Shown here: positions 1 through 12,090 of the stretch, piece after piece
Position numbering within the stretch: the first letter of the stretch is position 1
Layout of the letters: each line of letters begins with the position of its first letter
Assembly: GCF_003473485.1 (NCBI RefSeq)
Contig: NC_053042.1
Location: 11,366,501-11,430,500 of the forward strand
Direction: 5' to 3'
Source of the DNA: Medicago truncatula
Taxonomy: Eukaryota > Streptophyta > Magnoliopsida > Fabales > Fabaceae
Length of the DNA stretch: 64,000 nt
Notes under the pieces: model-generated
What the model was told of the DNA's origin: nothing
Databases searched by the model: none
What the model saw: the letters and a program-made list of their open reading frames with translations, nothing else
Program-made: the position numbers and the translations under genes

Positions 1-1244
1 GAATTTCAGTCAATAAGGGTTGGACATTTTACCCCTTGAAATTTGTGAATAAACAAAAAAAAAAGACTCTCGATTTGAATTTCGTCGAACTATGTAGTCT
101 TTCTGTTCACTTGAATTTGAATCTAATTTATTGTCACATTAGTGGAAGTGAAATAAATGCGGAATAATAACACACAAATTGTTAACGAAGTTCGGTCAAT
201 TATGTCTACTATGCAGGCTACTAAAGTCCTCTTTAATAAAAAGGGGAATATATGTGTTTACAAACACTCAAAATCTCTCACTATCCACAATCCAATTACA
301 CCCAAGAACTGTCTCTAAAATTCTCTAACTTAATTTTTCTCTAACTCTGTTGATGTAATTCACTCTCTTGACTTGTGTTGTGTTTTTGATTTGATGGAAA
401 AAGTGAATGTTGAACATTTTATAAGTGAGATGACATATAAACTTAATGTCTTAAGGTTTTGAGTTAAAGTGCGGCATCTCTCTCACTTATATGATTGTTC
501 AAGGTCCGGTCCTCATGAGTCATGACCCAACTCTTCCTTATGCCAAGGCCTCTATTTATATAGGAAATAAGGCATTGTGAATCCAACACATCTTTGTCAA
601 ACTTTTCTTCAAAGTAAATGTGAAACATGCATCACATTGTTTTTCTACATCAGCACCGCAAGCTATGCCTTTGCACCTGAAGCTACACATTAGCTTTACT
701 GTCGGAATCAAAATTCATCCAAACTAAGCTAAGAAAATGCTTCTGCATTTTTCTTTGGTTGGACAATATCACATACAATGGATCCTACAAATTTTTCACT
801 GACAGTTTACTCGTTAACAGAGGATTGAAAATAGAGTGTTTGAATCTTAGTAGCATTCCTGCGTACTCCTCGAGTCACACTCTGAGATGCATAAACAAAC
901 AGTTTCAATTGAAAAATTGTGACCGTCAATATTTATAAATGTCAACCAAAATCGTGCTTCTGAGCCTAGTAGATAGACTCCATAATGGAGCCTGGCACAC
1001 ACAATGCACCACTTTATATAAAAAAGTTAATATAAGGATTAATCTGCAAACAATGATACTTTGGAGAGTAAAAGTAAAAACATGATCAAATTATCTATGC
1101 ACAACATAAAATGTAACAAGTAGAACTCAAACATCAATCCTTAAGATCCACACTCACACAACATACCCCCATACCTTGAAGAAACACAAATAGAAATTCA
1201 AATAGACACATAAATCCTAATTTCACAATGCGAATAGTCGATAT
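1..1244. other. Non-coding flank, possible LTR-like repeat
   Basis: I see no supportable gene here. A stretch near 165-330 with an AGTTCGGTC motif, followed by a TATA-like 'ctatttatata' near 552, has the look of plant LTR sequence. A similar AGTTCGGTC motif recurs near 57235. No paired copy or target duplication was found, so this is only a suspicion. The right part (about 1100-1244) is probably the 3' untranslated region of the caleosin gene on the minus strand. Confidence 0.25.
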
Positions 1245-4200
1245 TTATTTATTTTTCTTCTTTTCTGAGTGCTCCTTTTCCATACGTTCAAAAAGGCTCC
1301 CATCATAAACACCACGAATGGTTTCTTTGTGTAGTAAACCATCCTTATCTTTGCAAAGAACATGCAAGATCTTCCATTCCGAGTAACTAGCAAGCCTGAA
1401 AATCAAATTGCAACAATTTAGTATACATCAAGTGTGATGTAATGACAAATAATAGATACAAAATTTTATAAATATAGTATAAATACGAGTGCTTCTAATA
1501 TGGAAATGTGTTTTTTCCTCGTCAAGATATGTAAATCCAGACGAGAACGGATTTTAAATATAGTAGGAATGAAAAAAGTTGTCAAAAATAAATTGAGACA
1601 CATGTAATATGTTAATCGGATCATGCATATATACTAGAAATCATGGAATTTGCAGCAAAAAATAAAATAAATGATGTATATCTAATTATTTCGTTATTTT
1701 AGATTATTTCATATTTTCTCTTTTTAAATTATCATCACTATGCGGTGGTAGAAACTTCGTATCAATATATCATGGTAACAAAAAAAAAAATTGTCATCGC
1801 TAATTTTTTTTTTATGAAATAACTTACCATCCTTTGTAATCCTTAGGCTCTCTATTGGCCTTCAACAGCCCCATCAATTCATCAGAAGTTAAAGCACTTG
1901 GGTGTTTTCTTGCATGCTTGCTGAAAATTTCTTCAAATATTGAAGGAACAAACCTAAAATTCACAATCTAACTATGTAATTAAGCAACATATTGAGTATG
2001 TATTAACCTTATAATGATGGTATACACTAGTTAAAACTATTTACCTTCCTTCGTTATCATAGACACCAGAGTCACTTCCATGTTTTGCTTTTGTTATGTT
2101 TTTAATTTCTACTGGTAGAAATATAGATGGAAACTTTCCCTACACCATCGTAAACTATAAGTTACAAGTCCAACAGCAGAAGCAAATTTTGTTATGGAAA
2201 AAGTGCATCAACTATTTTCAAGATCATAATAAAAATATACCATCTTATTTTTAAATAACTAGCAAGTGTTAAGTTCACTCATATTTTTAAATTTCAACAA
2301 ATATTTAAAATATAAATAAAGTTCATATGATTAATTTCAACAAAGATTGAGAATTTGCAAATATAAAATCATAATAATTTCAATCAAATAAATTTTAATT
2401 TATGATGAACAAAAAATCTACATAGTTGTAAAAAAATGATATAAGTTTTAGTGAGTCCTTGAATGGGATACAAAGTTTTTTTACAACAAAAAAAATGATA
2501 CAAACTGAAATCATAAATAATAAATAAATAAAAATGAGAATTTTATTTACCTACAATAGAATTTTTTAACTACATCATTCGTATAAATTTATTTTTTTTG
2601 TGGAATTTTCAAGTCTTTGTCATGACCGCAAAATGGTCTCAAATGATTTTTCCAAATCATGACCTCTTTATCTCCTTTTTTGAGGAAATGACCTCTTATC
2701 TCATACTCATATGGTGTGTTCTCTGTTGCACGTTTTGGTTTTATGTGTCGATTGCTTATCAACACTTCAATTATTGCTGTGAAAAGAGGATGACTAATGG
2801 ATACAAATTTTTTGTGAACCAGAAAATTGATAAATTTTGAGTTTAATTCCTACTTAAATTTGGTCCCATTAAAAGCATGATATTTTAAATTTTTTAAGAA
2901 ATAAAAATGAATATGTATTCAGAAGTCCTAGCTCAACTGGGAAAATGCCGAAATTGTTAGGTCGGATGCCATGATCGGGGTTCGAACCCCGGTACATCCA
3001 TTTGTGTGTGTGAGTTTATAATAGCTTTGTCATTTCTTCTATCTACCAAAAAAAAAAGAATATGTATCCGTTTCATATACATTTCTTATGATGGATGACG
3101 ACAACACATGTTTATTTTGGTCAAGGTTATATCACATACGGTGGTCGAGCTCATTTGCTTGTTTGGCATCGACTAATTTTGCCTAAATGTGTTTTGTTTT
3201 TGACTTGACTTTGTTGTAAACCTTTGCGGGCTTCTATGAGGTTCCTCCTTTGGTGTTAATATAATTCATTTTTGTTTGTTAATATATCGTTCCACAAAAG
3301 GATTAAATATTTTTCCCTTCAAAAAAATATTGCAGGCAGATGAATCAAATCCTAATGTTTATTTCTTGTTTTGGTAGAGTCCTAATGGTTAACTTTAAAG
3401 TAAGCTAACTTAAATCATATTTCACCTGCTGCATATCCTTTTCTCAATTTGCACATGCTTCAGCTTTACTTTTGGCATGACCATTTTTCTTCTTCTTTCC
3501 TTATATCAATTATTATTATTGCACCAAAAGCATAAAGATAAAAAGATAAACCCCTGAGGAATCTGATTCCTATTCCACTTCACACTTCCTGTTTTTTTAT
3601 ACGCATTCGTTTGTTCAATGGAATCGAACTTTAATTTCTTGTACTCTTCCTCCTCAACATGAACCTTTGTTTAAAAATTTCTCAATAATAGTTATCTTAA
3701 GGCCTAAGAGTTTATTTCTCCTAACATAAATGCATTAGCATGAAATAAAATCCCAAAACATATGGATATAAACAAGTTCGGACTATTTATTTATCAACCA
3801 TGTGTTGTATATTTGTAAAAAGGAAGAGAGAAATACCGGGCGAGTTTTCTGGCTAAGACCAAAGTTTATGAAAATAGCTGCAAAACTTGACAGTATAATT
3901 CCACAACCTATTGCTCGAAATCCTGCAATCAAGGGTAACCATGAGATTTATTTATTTACTTTGGTAAATCCATATATCTCTCTACAAAACTACAAAGTTT
4001 TTTTTTTAACTACTCATAATAAGATACGAGGGAATATAATTCTATTAAAAAAACAGTTTAAATGAGAAGAAAACGGTTCAGATGGAATTTTTTATTTTTA
4101 TGGATGAGAAGTTAATTTTAGCATACAATGAGAAGAATTTAAAAAAAAAAATTACCTTGAAATGTTTCCCATGGGTAGACGATGCCATCATGATTCCTGT

Positions 4201-4394
4201 CGAAGAATGCAACGTGTTTCTGTAGAACATTTTGATCATGTTCTATTTGTTTCTCTGCATGATTTATATGAAGAAAAAAAAATGTATATCAATAGAAAAT
4301 GAAGAAATAAATAAATGAATAAATTGGAAACATGAAAAGGTTAAGATTTTCAGATACCTCCGTTGTTGTTTGTGGTAGAAGATGAGGTTGCCAT
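1245..4394 (-). CDS. Caleosin-type peroxygenase (lipid-body/membrane EF-hand hemoprotein)
   Basis: Six minus-strand exons (4358-4394, 4156-4254, 3837-3922, 2045-2139, 1828-1953, 1245-1395) join in frame to a 197-residue protein. Residues 31-42 ([12 protein letters not shown]) form a canonical Ca-binding EF-hand loop. Residues 47-68 are a hydrophobic segment, followed by a proline-containing stretch (about 74-83) where the family has its proline knot. His26 and His94 (in KAKHGSD) sit at the positions of the two conserved heme-ligand histidines of plant peroxygenases. The tail has the family signature ending [14 protein letters not shown]. Family members bind lipid droplets or ER membrane and transfer oxygen from fatty-acid hydroperoxides in oxylipin and stress metabolism. 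The short N-terminus suggests the low-molecular-weight class. The start is the first Met, with a 12-residue Ser/Thr/Asn-rich leader. All introns are GT-AG. Family assignment is firm; paralog identity is not assigned. Confidence 0.93.
2919..3057 (+). mobile_element. tRNA-derived SINE in caleosin intron
   Basis: The head reads AAGTCCTAGCTCAACTGG (A-box-like) and a B box GGTTCGAACCCC lies about 55 nt downstream. The element ends in a run of A and is bounded by the 10-bp duplication GAATATGTAT (2909-2918 and 3058-3067). It lies in the long intron between coding exons 3 and 4 of the caleosin gene, antisense to that gene. It belongs to the same family as the minus-strand copy at 22461-22601. Confidence 0.85.
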
Positions 4395-4620
4395 AGATAT
4401 TTGATGCAGAAAAAGAAATAAAAGAAATATTTGAATTCTGGGGAATGGAGAGGAAACAAAATAAGAGGGAGAAAAACTTGATATGAATTGTTATGATTAT
4501 GATTATATATAGAGATGGAAAAGTTAATTATTATAATGATGGTAGTGTGAACCTTGTAATGGGTTTGATAACTGTTATGTATGATTCCCAATACTTGCGT
4601 TTCATTCTTTCCACCAGATT
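4395..4620 (-). promoter_or_regulatory. Probable promoter of the caleosin gene
   Basis: On the minus strand a TATATATA-type box lies at about 4503-4512, roughly 110-120 nt upstream of the start codon, which leaves room for a leader of about 80 nt. No clear ABRE or G-box core was recognised nearby. Position and composition are the only evidence. Confidence 0.4.
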
Positions 4621-6770
4621 CTTTCTTTATTAGAAAGCATTAATTAGTTTCTCTTAAAGGCATGGGAAAATTAGTTTTTTTTTTTAATTTATAAAAATTA
4701 ATACTTTCCATTTTTTGTCATAAAAAAGTATCAATTTTTGTAAAAAAGAAAACGTTAATTTTTCCATCGTTTAAGAAAAATTGATCAGATAAAATTACAA
4801 AAGAATAACATGCAAATAATATTAAGATTTCATCCCATTTTTGGTTTTCAGCTCTATACAAAAAAAAAAAAAAAGATTTCATCCCTCTAATACAAGTAAT
4901 ATTAAGATTATTTGATTTTAGACTCTCAAAACAGCTATCTTTACATGTATGTGATTGACTATTGACAAATATATTAAAAATGTATCGAAATATTAAAATT
5001 AATAACTTCGTCTCTGTAGGGATTATTTTAATCTTAACTTGACAAATTAATTATAATAAAAATTTAACAAATATGGGGTATTTAGTGCATATATTTGAGT
5101 TCTAACAAATAAAAATAAAAATAAATTGTGTGGAAAACATCAGAAATTAAAGTGTTCATGTCTTTCGAATCAATTAATTCACGTTATGGGTCTCAGGTTT
5201 GATACTCTCTAGTGCCAATTTAAGTGGACAATGCATTGTTATATGCAGGGGTCGGGGTTCGAACCCCGGACACCCCACTTATTCACCTTATAAGGTGAAT
5301 TCTAGCCACTAAGCTACCTGACAAGAAAAAATAAAAAATAAGTGGGATAATTAGCTTCTTAAAAAAAAAAAATCTTGCTATGTGGTAAATTGCACCTAGT
5401 CTCTACAATTATTCTCATAGTCTCACGATAAATTATCAAAATAGTTCTGATCAATCCTTAATTCAAAACTCTCTTCTCAAGTTACAACACCCAAATTTCT
5501 TAACAAGTCTATGACCGTTGAAGGTTTTATTAACGTTAATTTCTATATCATAACTTAGCAGTCATCTATCATATCCTTAGACTCATCCGTTAGATTAACA
5601 CAATTATTAGATCTAATTCAATAGCTAAGGCTCGTAGTTAATTGATATTTGAATTCAGTTTATACGTGATCAAGATGCAAAAATCATTAAGAGCAAACAA
5701 TTCTGAACCAAACAATCAAAATTAAAATCATCTAAAAGACCCGATCAAAATGAAATTAGCTAAACATGGTGACATAAATAAACAACATAGTAAAAGAATT
5801 AAACCCGAAAATGTATCTTTCTCGTCTGCCATTATTTTCCATTGAACCAACACCCTGCTTCTTTCTCTGCTAGCGCAGCTTTTGTCTTATGATCTAATGG
5901 TGCGTGATCCTTGTCTCCAAAATGTGAATGCCTGGCACTGTGCGTTTTTCTTTCCTTTAGAACCACGTGATTTCTCTGTCTTCAGCCCATTCCTTTTCTT
6001 TTTGAATTCTGCTCTTTACCCAATCAAAAATGTTCATTCGCAACTAAAAAAAATTAAGATACTCTTACATCAGTTAAGTCACGCAGCGTGAGTTACTTTA
6101 CAGAGACTGCGTAACTTAAATCACGCAAAAATATTTTTAAAAATTTGGTTGGAAGTGAGCAGTTTTTGATAGGAAAAGTGGAGAATGCTTTCTTTTTCTT
6201 CACTCTAGTCAACAACTTTTATTGGGTCAAAGCCCAATTCTTTCATTTAATTATCCATAGACCATATATCCATTCATACCTCCATTACGTATTACTTTAG
6301 GCTAGACAAATGACTCAATCATTGCTTTTCATTCAGCTTAACCTTAAAAATATGTCACACTAATTGACTAATAATAATACTAAGACATTACTTGACTCAA
6401 TATATCAAAAACAATGATTTATTCGAAATGATTTCAAATTAAATACTAAACTAATAAAATTGGACCAAAAACTTAATTAAAATGATCCTAAATATAGTGT
6501 ATGAGTATGATCGACTGTCATCAATATGCTTATGTGGTGCGCTGAATCAACATTTTTTTCTTGTGTGGCATGATGACTGTGTGATTGTAAAAAAAATTAC
6601 ATTTATTTTAATTCCAATTGGTTTCGCATTTATATTAATTTTAAAAATTGGGAAATTAATTTTCGAAAAATAAAAAAAAAATAGATTTTTTTCTAAAAAA
6701 AAAAAAAATTATGGAACTTAATTTCAAAATAAAAAAATAGAAAATATATTTCAAAATACTATATATAAGA
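4621..6770. other. A+T-rich intergenic region with SINE and repeat debris
   Basis: No supportable gene. Apart from the SINE near 5195-5325, a short segment at about 6065-6130 contains GCGTGAGTTA and related TTAAGTCACGC words. The same words are abundant in the TIR element at 34430-35111, so this may be a degraded relative. The rest is low-complexity A/T sequence. Confidence 0.4.
5195..5325 (-). mobile_element. tRNA-derived SINE fragment
   Basis: Read on the minus strand, CAGGTAGCTTAGTGGCTAGA resembles a tRNA A box, and GGTTCGAACCCC is a perfect B box about 45 nt further on. The boundaries are approximate because no clear poly(A) tail or target duplication could be fixed. It is a different SINE family from the copy at 2919-3057. 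Confidence 0.6.
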
Positions 6771-7092
6771 AAGTCTCGAGAAACCTACTATATATATAAA
6801 GAAAACTACCGCTTTGAGCACTTTTGGGCTGGATTTTTTCTTTCCAAAAATACCCTCAATTTTCAATACAAATAACATGTAATAATAAGAATAAATTTAA
6901 ATATTAAAACAAATGTAACAAACACGATATAAATAAATATATATGTCTAGTTTTTTTCCTTTATCATTTAAAAAGTGTAACAAACTAGATGAATATATTT
7001 ATACTTACTTTTTCATTATCCCAATTATACCCTTAAACAATTTATTCTAGAATAAAGATCGTTGTCGATGTCATTAAAAAAAGAATTTAGAT

Positions 7093-7094
<2 letters not shown>

Positions 7095-7142
<48 letters not shown>
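7095..7142. repeat. (TA)n microsatellite
   Basis: An almost perfect run of alternating T and A about 45 nt long inside the Helitron-like unit. The neighbouring unit at 8496-9001 lacks it, so it expanded after the two copies separated. Confidence 0.9.
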
Positions 7143-7146
<4 letters not shown>

Positions 7147-7233
7147 TGAAACAAGATTATATATTTTTTTGTTATATTGTTTGTGTCATTGAAATAAATA
7201 ATCATGATTAGTTTGATTTGTTATAACTTGAAA

Positions 7234-8353
7234 CACTCTCTCTTTGTAACGCCGCGATTCTTCCTTCTTTAGCAACCATAAAACACAAGGCCACCACCAA
7301 TCTCCTCCCGGTCGTAAATTCAATATCGTCGTCGGAAACTCAATTTCTCCGTTCAAGATGTAGATAGTGGTGGTGGTGGTGCGGCGGTGGTTCGACCATC
7401 CACATCACCTCGCGCCGCTGTCCTCTCGGCGGTGTTTTCAACGGAGGCGCATGTTTCTCAGTGCCTTTCAACTTCGTGTGGTGGGGTTCGCCGACTGTTA
7501 TGTGTTCGTGTTTCTGGCTTTCTGTTTGTTTGGTTTGAGGACAAGCTCCTCCGGTGGATCTGTTTGCTAGCTGTGTTTTCTTTATTGTGTGTTTTTGTTG
7601 TTTTGCTGCTTCTATGGCCGTTCAACTCCGATGGCTTGAGGTTTCATCTTTTGTTGTGTCGTAGTTGATATCATATTTGTTTTCTCTCTTGGTGGTGGGT
7701 GGAGGTTATGTTTGCTCGCAACATAAGTGGTGATGGATCGGCCACGAAGGTGGTGATGGATCAGATATGGGTTAGCTTATGATATGTTATGGTTTCGACA
7801 AATCTTTGGTTGTGTTGGTTTGTGGTGCTTCATGGTGGTGCTGATTTTGGTTCTTTTGTGATGATGCTCATGGTGATTTTGGCAACGGTGCTCGTGGTGG
7901 TGATGCGTGTGGTGGTTGGCGTTGTTTTTTAGTGAGGGTTAATGGTAGTTTGGTGGCGGTGGTGGTAGTGGTGCTGGTTTTTGTGGTGGTGTTTGTGGTT
8001 GTTTTTGGTGGTGGTTAGTGGTGGTTATGTTTTTTTCTTGATGTATGATGGTAATATAAGGGTTTTTGGTTGATTTTTTCGGTTCTTTAGGAGGTTTGTC
8101 TTTGATTGTGGTGTTAGCTTTGTTTTTGGTGTTTCCTTTTATTGATTTCGGAGATAGCTCTTTGTTAGGTGGTGTTTTCTATAAATTTTTTGGATTTTGT
8201 CTTTGATGCACGGGTGTATGAGTTTTTCATTGGGGGCTCCCCGTCTATCCTTTGTATGTTACTACTTTAAGACTCATAACCTAGCACTCCTTGTGCTGGT
8301 TATGATTCATTGCAATTTTAATAAATTCCATTTTAGCTTCTTCAAAAAAAAAA
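7234..8353 (+). mobile_element. Retroposon (about 1.1 kb) with poly(A) tail
   Basis: The insert is flanked by the 9-bp duplication AACTTGAAA (7225-7233 and 8354-8362) and ends in about 12 A. The intact site is visible in the neighbouring repeat unit near 8866-8880. The interior begins like an mRNA leader, has a GC-richer part with GGTGGTGG-type repeats, and ends AATAAATTCCATTTTAG. Short open frames at 7367-7570 and 7387-7668 are not recognisable. It is probably a LINE-mobilised or internally deleted LINE-like element. Confidence 0.65.
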
Positions 8354-8495
8354 AACTTGAAAGCAACAAACATTTATATTTTTAGTTTTAATCAAAAACA
8401 AAATTTCATAAAAAAAACACAGTTCATAATTATCAAACGTTAGTGCAATAAAAAGAACGGAAAGATGGGCACGTTAGTGCCTGTCTTTTCGCTAG

Positions 8496-9001
8496 TAGAT
8501 ATATGAAAAGAACTCATTTAAGCTCTTTTGAATTGACTTTTTCTCTTTTCAAAAATACCCTCAATTTTCAATAGAAATAACACATGTAACAAATATATAG
8601 GAATAAATTTAAATATTAAAATAAAAATGTAACAAACATAAATGTCCCCCTTTTTTTCCTTTATCATTTTAAAAGTGTAACAAACTAGATGAGTGTATCT
8701 ATAATTACTTTTTCATTATCCCATTTATACTCTTAATCAACATATTTTTCTATAATAAAGATTGTTGTTGGTGTCATTAAAAAAATAAGAATTTAGATTA
8801 TATTTTTTTGTTATATTATTCGTTTCATTTAAATAGATAATCATGATTAGTTTGATTTGTTTTAATTTGAAAGTAACAAACATTTATATTTTTACTTTAA
8901 TCAAAATTAAAATTTCATTAAAGCACCATTCATAATTTTCAAACTTTATCGCAATAAAAAGAGCGGAAAGACAGACACTCACGGTATCCATCTTTACCTA
9001 G
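8496..9001 (+). mobile_element. Second Helitron-like unit, adjacent to the first
   Basis: It is homologous to 6771-8495 without the retroposon and ends CTAG before T (8998-9002), preceded by an AAAGA/TCTTT stem. The two units lie head to tail, the second beginning where the first ends. No coding capacity. Confidence 0.45.
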
Positions 9002-12000
9002 TTAATATAAATTAGACAATTTATTAATGTTCTATATTCAAGGGTGATCCCTCTTCTTGTTCAAAAAAATGGTGATTCTCCTTATATTATTAAAAAAAAG
9101 GGTAATTCTCTTTATCGTATATAAAAACATATTCTATCGCAATCAAAACAAGACCCAACATTGAATTTTTGTGCCAACTGCTTTAGAAATGTTTATCACT
9201 ATGTCTCTAGATATACATTTTAGCAAACTAAAAATATATTGTTTTATGTGTCGTTTTAAAATATTAATAAAATATTATTTTTATTTTTGCCTTGATTTCT
9301 TGTTTGCTCCTTTACATATATTCTACGTTTTAAGTTGGTCTCTTGCATTTATAAAGTTTTAAGTTAGTCTCTTAAATTGTTGGAGTTGCAATAAATTTAT
9401 GCCTTCCGTCAAATTTATAGTTAACTTCGTCTAAACTTTCGATGGGGCTAAGGAAAAGGCTGACATTGATATTTTTTTTATATAAAATTAACTAATTAAT
9501 AAAAAAAAAACAATGAGGTGTCAAGTTCTATCATTGTTTTTTTAATCTTATGGTGACTTAATAAAAAGGAAGAAGAATAAACTTATGCATCAATGAGGAA
9601 AGAGTGACTTAGAAAGTGCACCAAAAAGGGATTCAGGTGATGTAAAAGAGTGACATGTTTAGAAGAAAATTCCACAACAAAATAATGAAAGATAAAAACA
9701 ACATTGTTTGTTGGTTCACACATGAAATGATGATTGGACTAAAAAAATCACATAGTTAATGATACATATTACATACCATCCTTCGATCATCCAAATTTAC
9801 CTACTTATTAGTTATTACAATCATGTGTCCAATTTGAAATGAATTATCATATCATATTCATATTTACCATTTAAAGGTTTAACAATGTGGGAAATTGCAT
9901 ATCAATCCTTTACTTGTTTTCATGTCATATTGCCAAAAGGATCACTTTCTTGTTGATGTACCAATTTGATTACTTCCGTCTAAAATTGTCACCAAAATTA
10001 TTCATAAGATCCTAATTAATAATCCATTCCATTAATTGAATCCCATGCAAAATTAGTTTTTTTCTGTCTGCATGTAATGTATCCAGGCCACGCAGAACCA
10101 TTAATTGCTAACACTTTAAGAAACTATAACTAAGATTACCATGACCACACACACACGACACGCAAACATGCACAACCATAAATCCACTTTTGGAATTTTG
10201 AGTTTAGGCTCAATGTGGACATATGTGATGTGAGGTAAGTTTAGCCCTATTTGTTTACTTCGTGTGCACTATGTTCATCTCTTTCCACTTCTTTACGTAA
10301 TGGCCACTTACCATTTGAAGCAATAATTAATGTTTTAATATATATACACTTAACGATATCTTAGTAAAGACTTGTGAGCTTAACTCAGTTGGTATGAACA
10401 ATACATAAAATATGTAAGGTCTGGGGTTCGAATCCCGACCACCACAAAAAAAAAACGATATCTTCATAATAAAATTTAAAGGTAAGATTGTACCAAAAAT
10501 AAAATTAAAGGTAGTTAATCTCCATGAGTATAAACTCAATCTGTAAAGACATTAAATTATATATGTAGCATGTAGGGATTGAACGAAATAAAAAATTAAA
10601 GGTAGTTATTAAAAAACACATGGAAAAACAGGAAATTTTCACACACAACTAGTAAATCAATGAATATCCTTTAATTTGTAGACCAATAAACAACCCTGCT
10701 CAAACAAACTTTTAAGGATTTTAGATAGTAAGCTGTATAGAAATTTGTGTATTTAAATGTATTGGAAATTAAAGTATTGAACTTTTTCAATGAATAATTT
10801 CTTAATGAGAAATCCTTAAAGAGTGTCCTTAGGACACTCGTTAACAAAATCTAAATTATAAATAGAAGATGAAAATTTTACCCTATATCCTTATATCTTC
10901 ATCTCTATGAAACATAACAAATTTCAGTTAGCGGTTTAGATAAATTTTCAGAAATCTTTTTTCTAACTATCCCGTTCTACAATTTTGGCTATTGGAACAC
11001 TTAACTTAAATTGATTACTTGATGTCAATTTGAATAGGTTAGTTTAACTTGTTAAAAAAAATGTATGTTTGTTGGAACTTCTTTTAGAAGGAAGGTAAGA
11101 GGTGTATTCAATAAGTTACCATTGAAGAACCACCAAAGAATAGTACACCATTTGGAAAAAAAACGCCATGAAAGTTTATATTTTAGTCGGTTCTTAGGTT
11201 GGATATTAAATTTAAAAATAAAAATTAAGGTTTAACCCTCCCTTCATTTTCGGTAGCAACTAACTCGATTTTCTTCTTCGACCAAAGCAAGAGTTTGCAT
11301 GGTATGAGAAACTTACTTAATATTATAAAAGCTATAAATTCTATTGTAGTATGAAAACTTATTTAGGACTATGTATAGGGAGTGATTTGGGGCTTAAGAC
11401 CGAAATTTTTAACAGACTTTATTCTAACATTTCATGTACTTTCAGTAGATAACATGACTAATTCATTCAACCTATCTTAATATTGTTGATCTTATATAAG
11501 ATTTAAGCCATTTTAATTATGTTAAATCATAACTTCACTTTTAATTAACTTAGGATCTTCACAATATTTTGATAATATAAGATTTAAGCAATTTTGGGGA
11601 AAATGATTTTAATTTGTTCACACGGTAATGATTCATCCACCATACTTTCGTTTAGAAATCAAGGGCATGGTAATACGATCTCATAGAACAAATTTTGTTT
11701 TAAGTAAGATCATTCTATTCTATTTATTTTATCAGAATCTTAATTTCTTTTAATTGTTTAATTTTAATGTTTATAAGTTTTATTTGCTATTTTCAATTTA
11801 TTTCGTCTTAAAGTTTATAGTGAAAATCCCGACTACAAACTTTCAGACGAAAAAATAAATTTTTCTTTTATAAAAAACAAATAAAAGATGAGATATGAGG
11901 GGGGTGGGAGTGTAAAAACAAGAACAGCAGGCGTGAATAGCATCCTCCATTATTACAAAAAAAGAAGCGAATATTTTCGACCAAAAAAAAAAAGAAGCGA

Positions 12001-12090
12001 ATATTGAAGACACTTCCATCTCGTATCTTCTCGCGCTCACAAATAACAATATTTTTCTCTTTACTTCAATTTCGTGGAAAACAAAAGCAC
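9002..12090. other. Intergenic region, largely featureless
   Basis: Apart from the SINE at 10363-10453 I see no gene or complete element. The sequence is A+T-rich with frequent stops in all frames. Confidence 0.5.
10363..10453 (+). mobile_element. tRNA-derived SINE
   Basis: It carries an A box (GTGAGCTTAACTCAGTTGGT) and a B box (GGTTCGAATCCC) and ends in poly(A). The target duplication is AACGATATCTT (10352-10362 and 10454-10464). It is the same family as the copy at 62653-62734: both have a TAAAATATG tract between the boxes. Confidence 0.88.

Larger units (their letters stand above)
6771..8495 (+). mobile_element. Helitron-like non-autonomous repeat, interrupted
   Basis: The right end reads as a hairpin (stem GGGCAC/GTGCC inside a longer GAAAGA/TCTTTTC stem, about 8459-8490) followed by CTAG and a T, which is the classical Helitron 3' terminus. 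The left end is approximate, near the TATATATAAAGAAAAC stretch. It matches the adjacent unit at 8496-9001 along its length. A retroposon (7234-8353) split it later. No Rep/helicase coding is present. Confidence 0.5.

Noticed and set aside
2945-3000. tRNA-like A and B boxes (also near 5240, 10390, 22540, 38270 and 62690)
   Set aside because: None can fold into a full tRNA with an acceptor stem; tails, target duplications and repeated family structure show they are SINEs.
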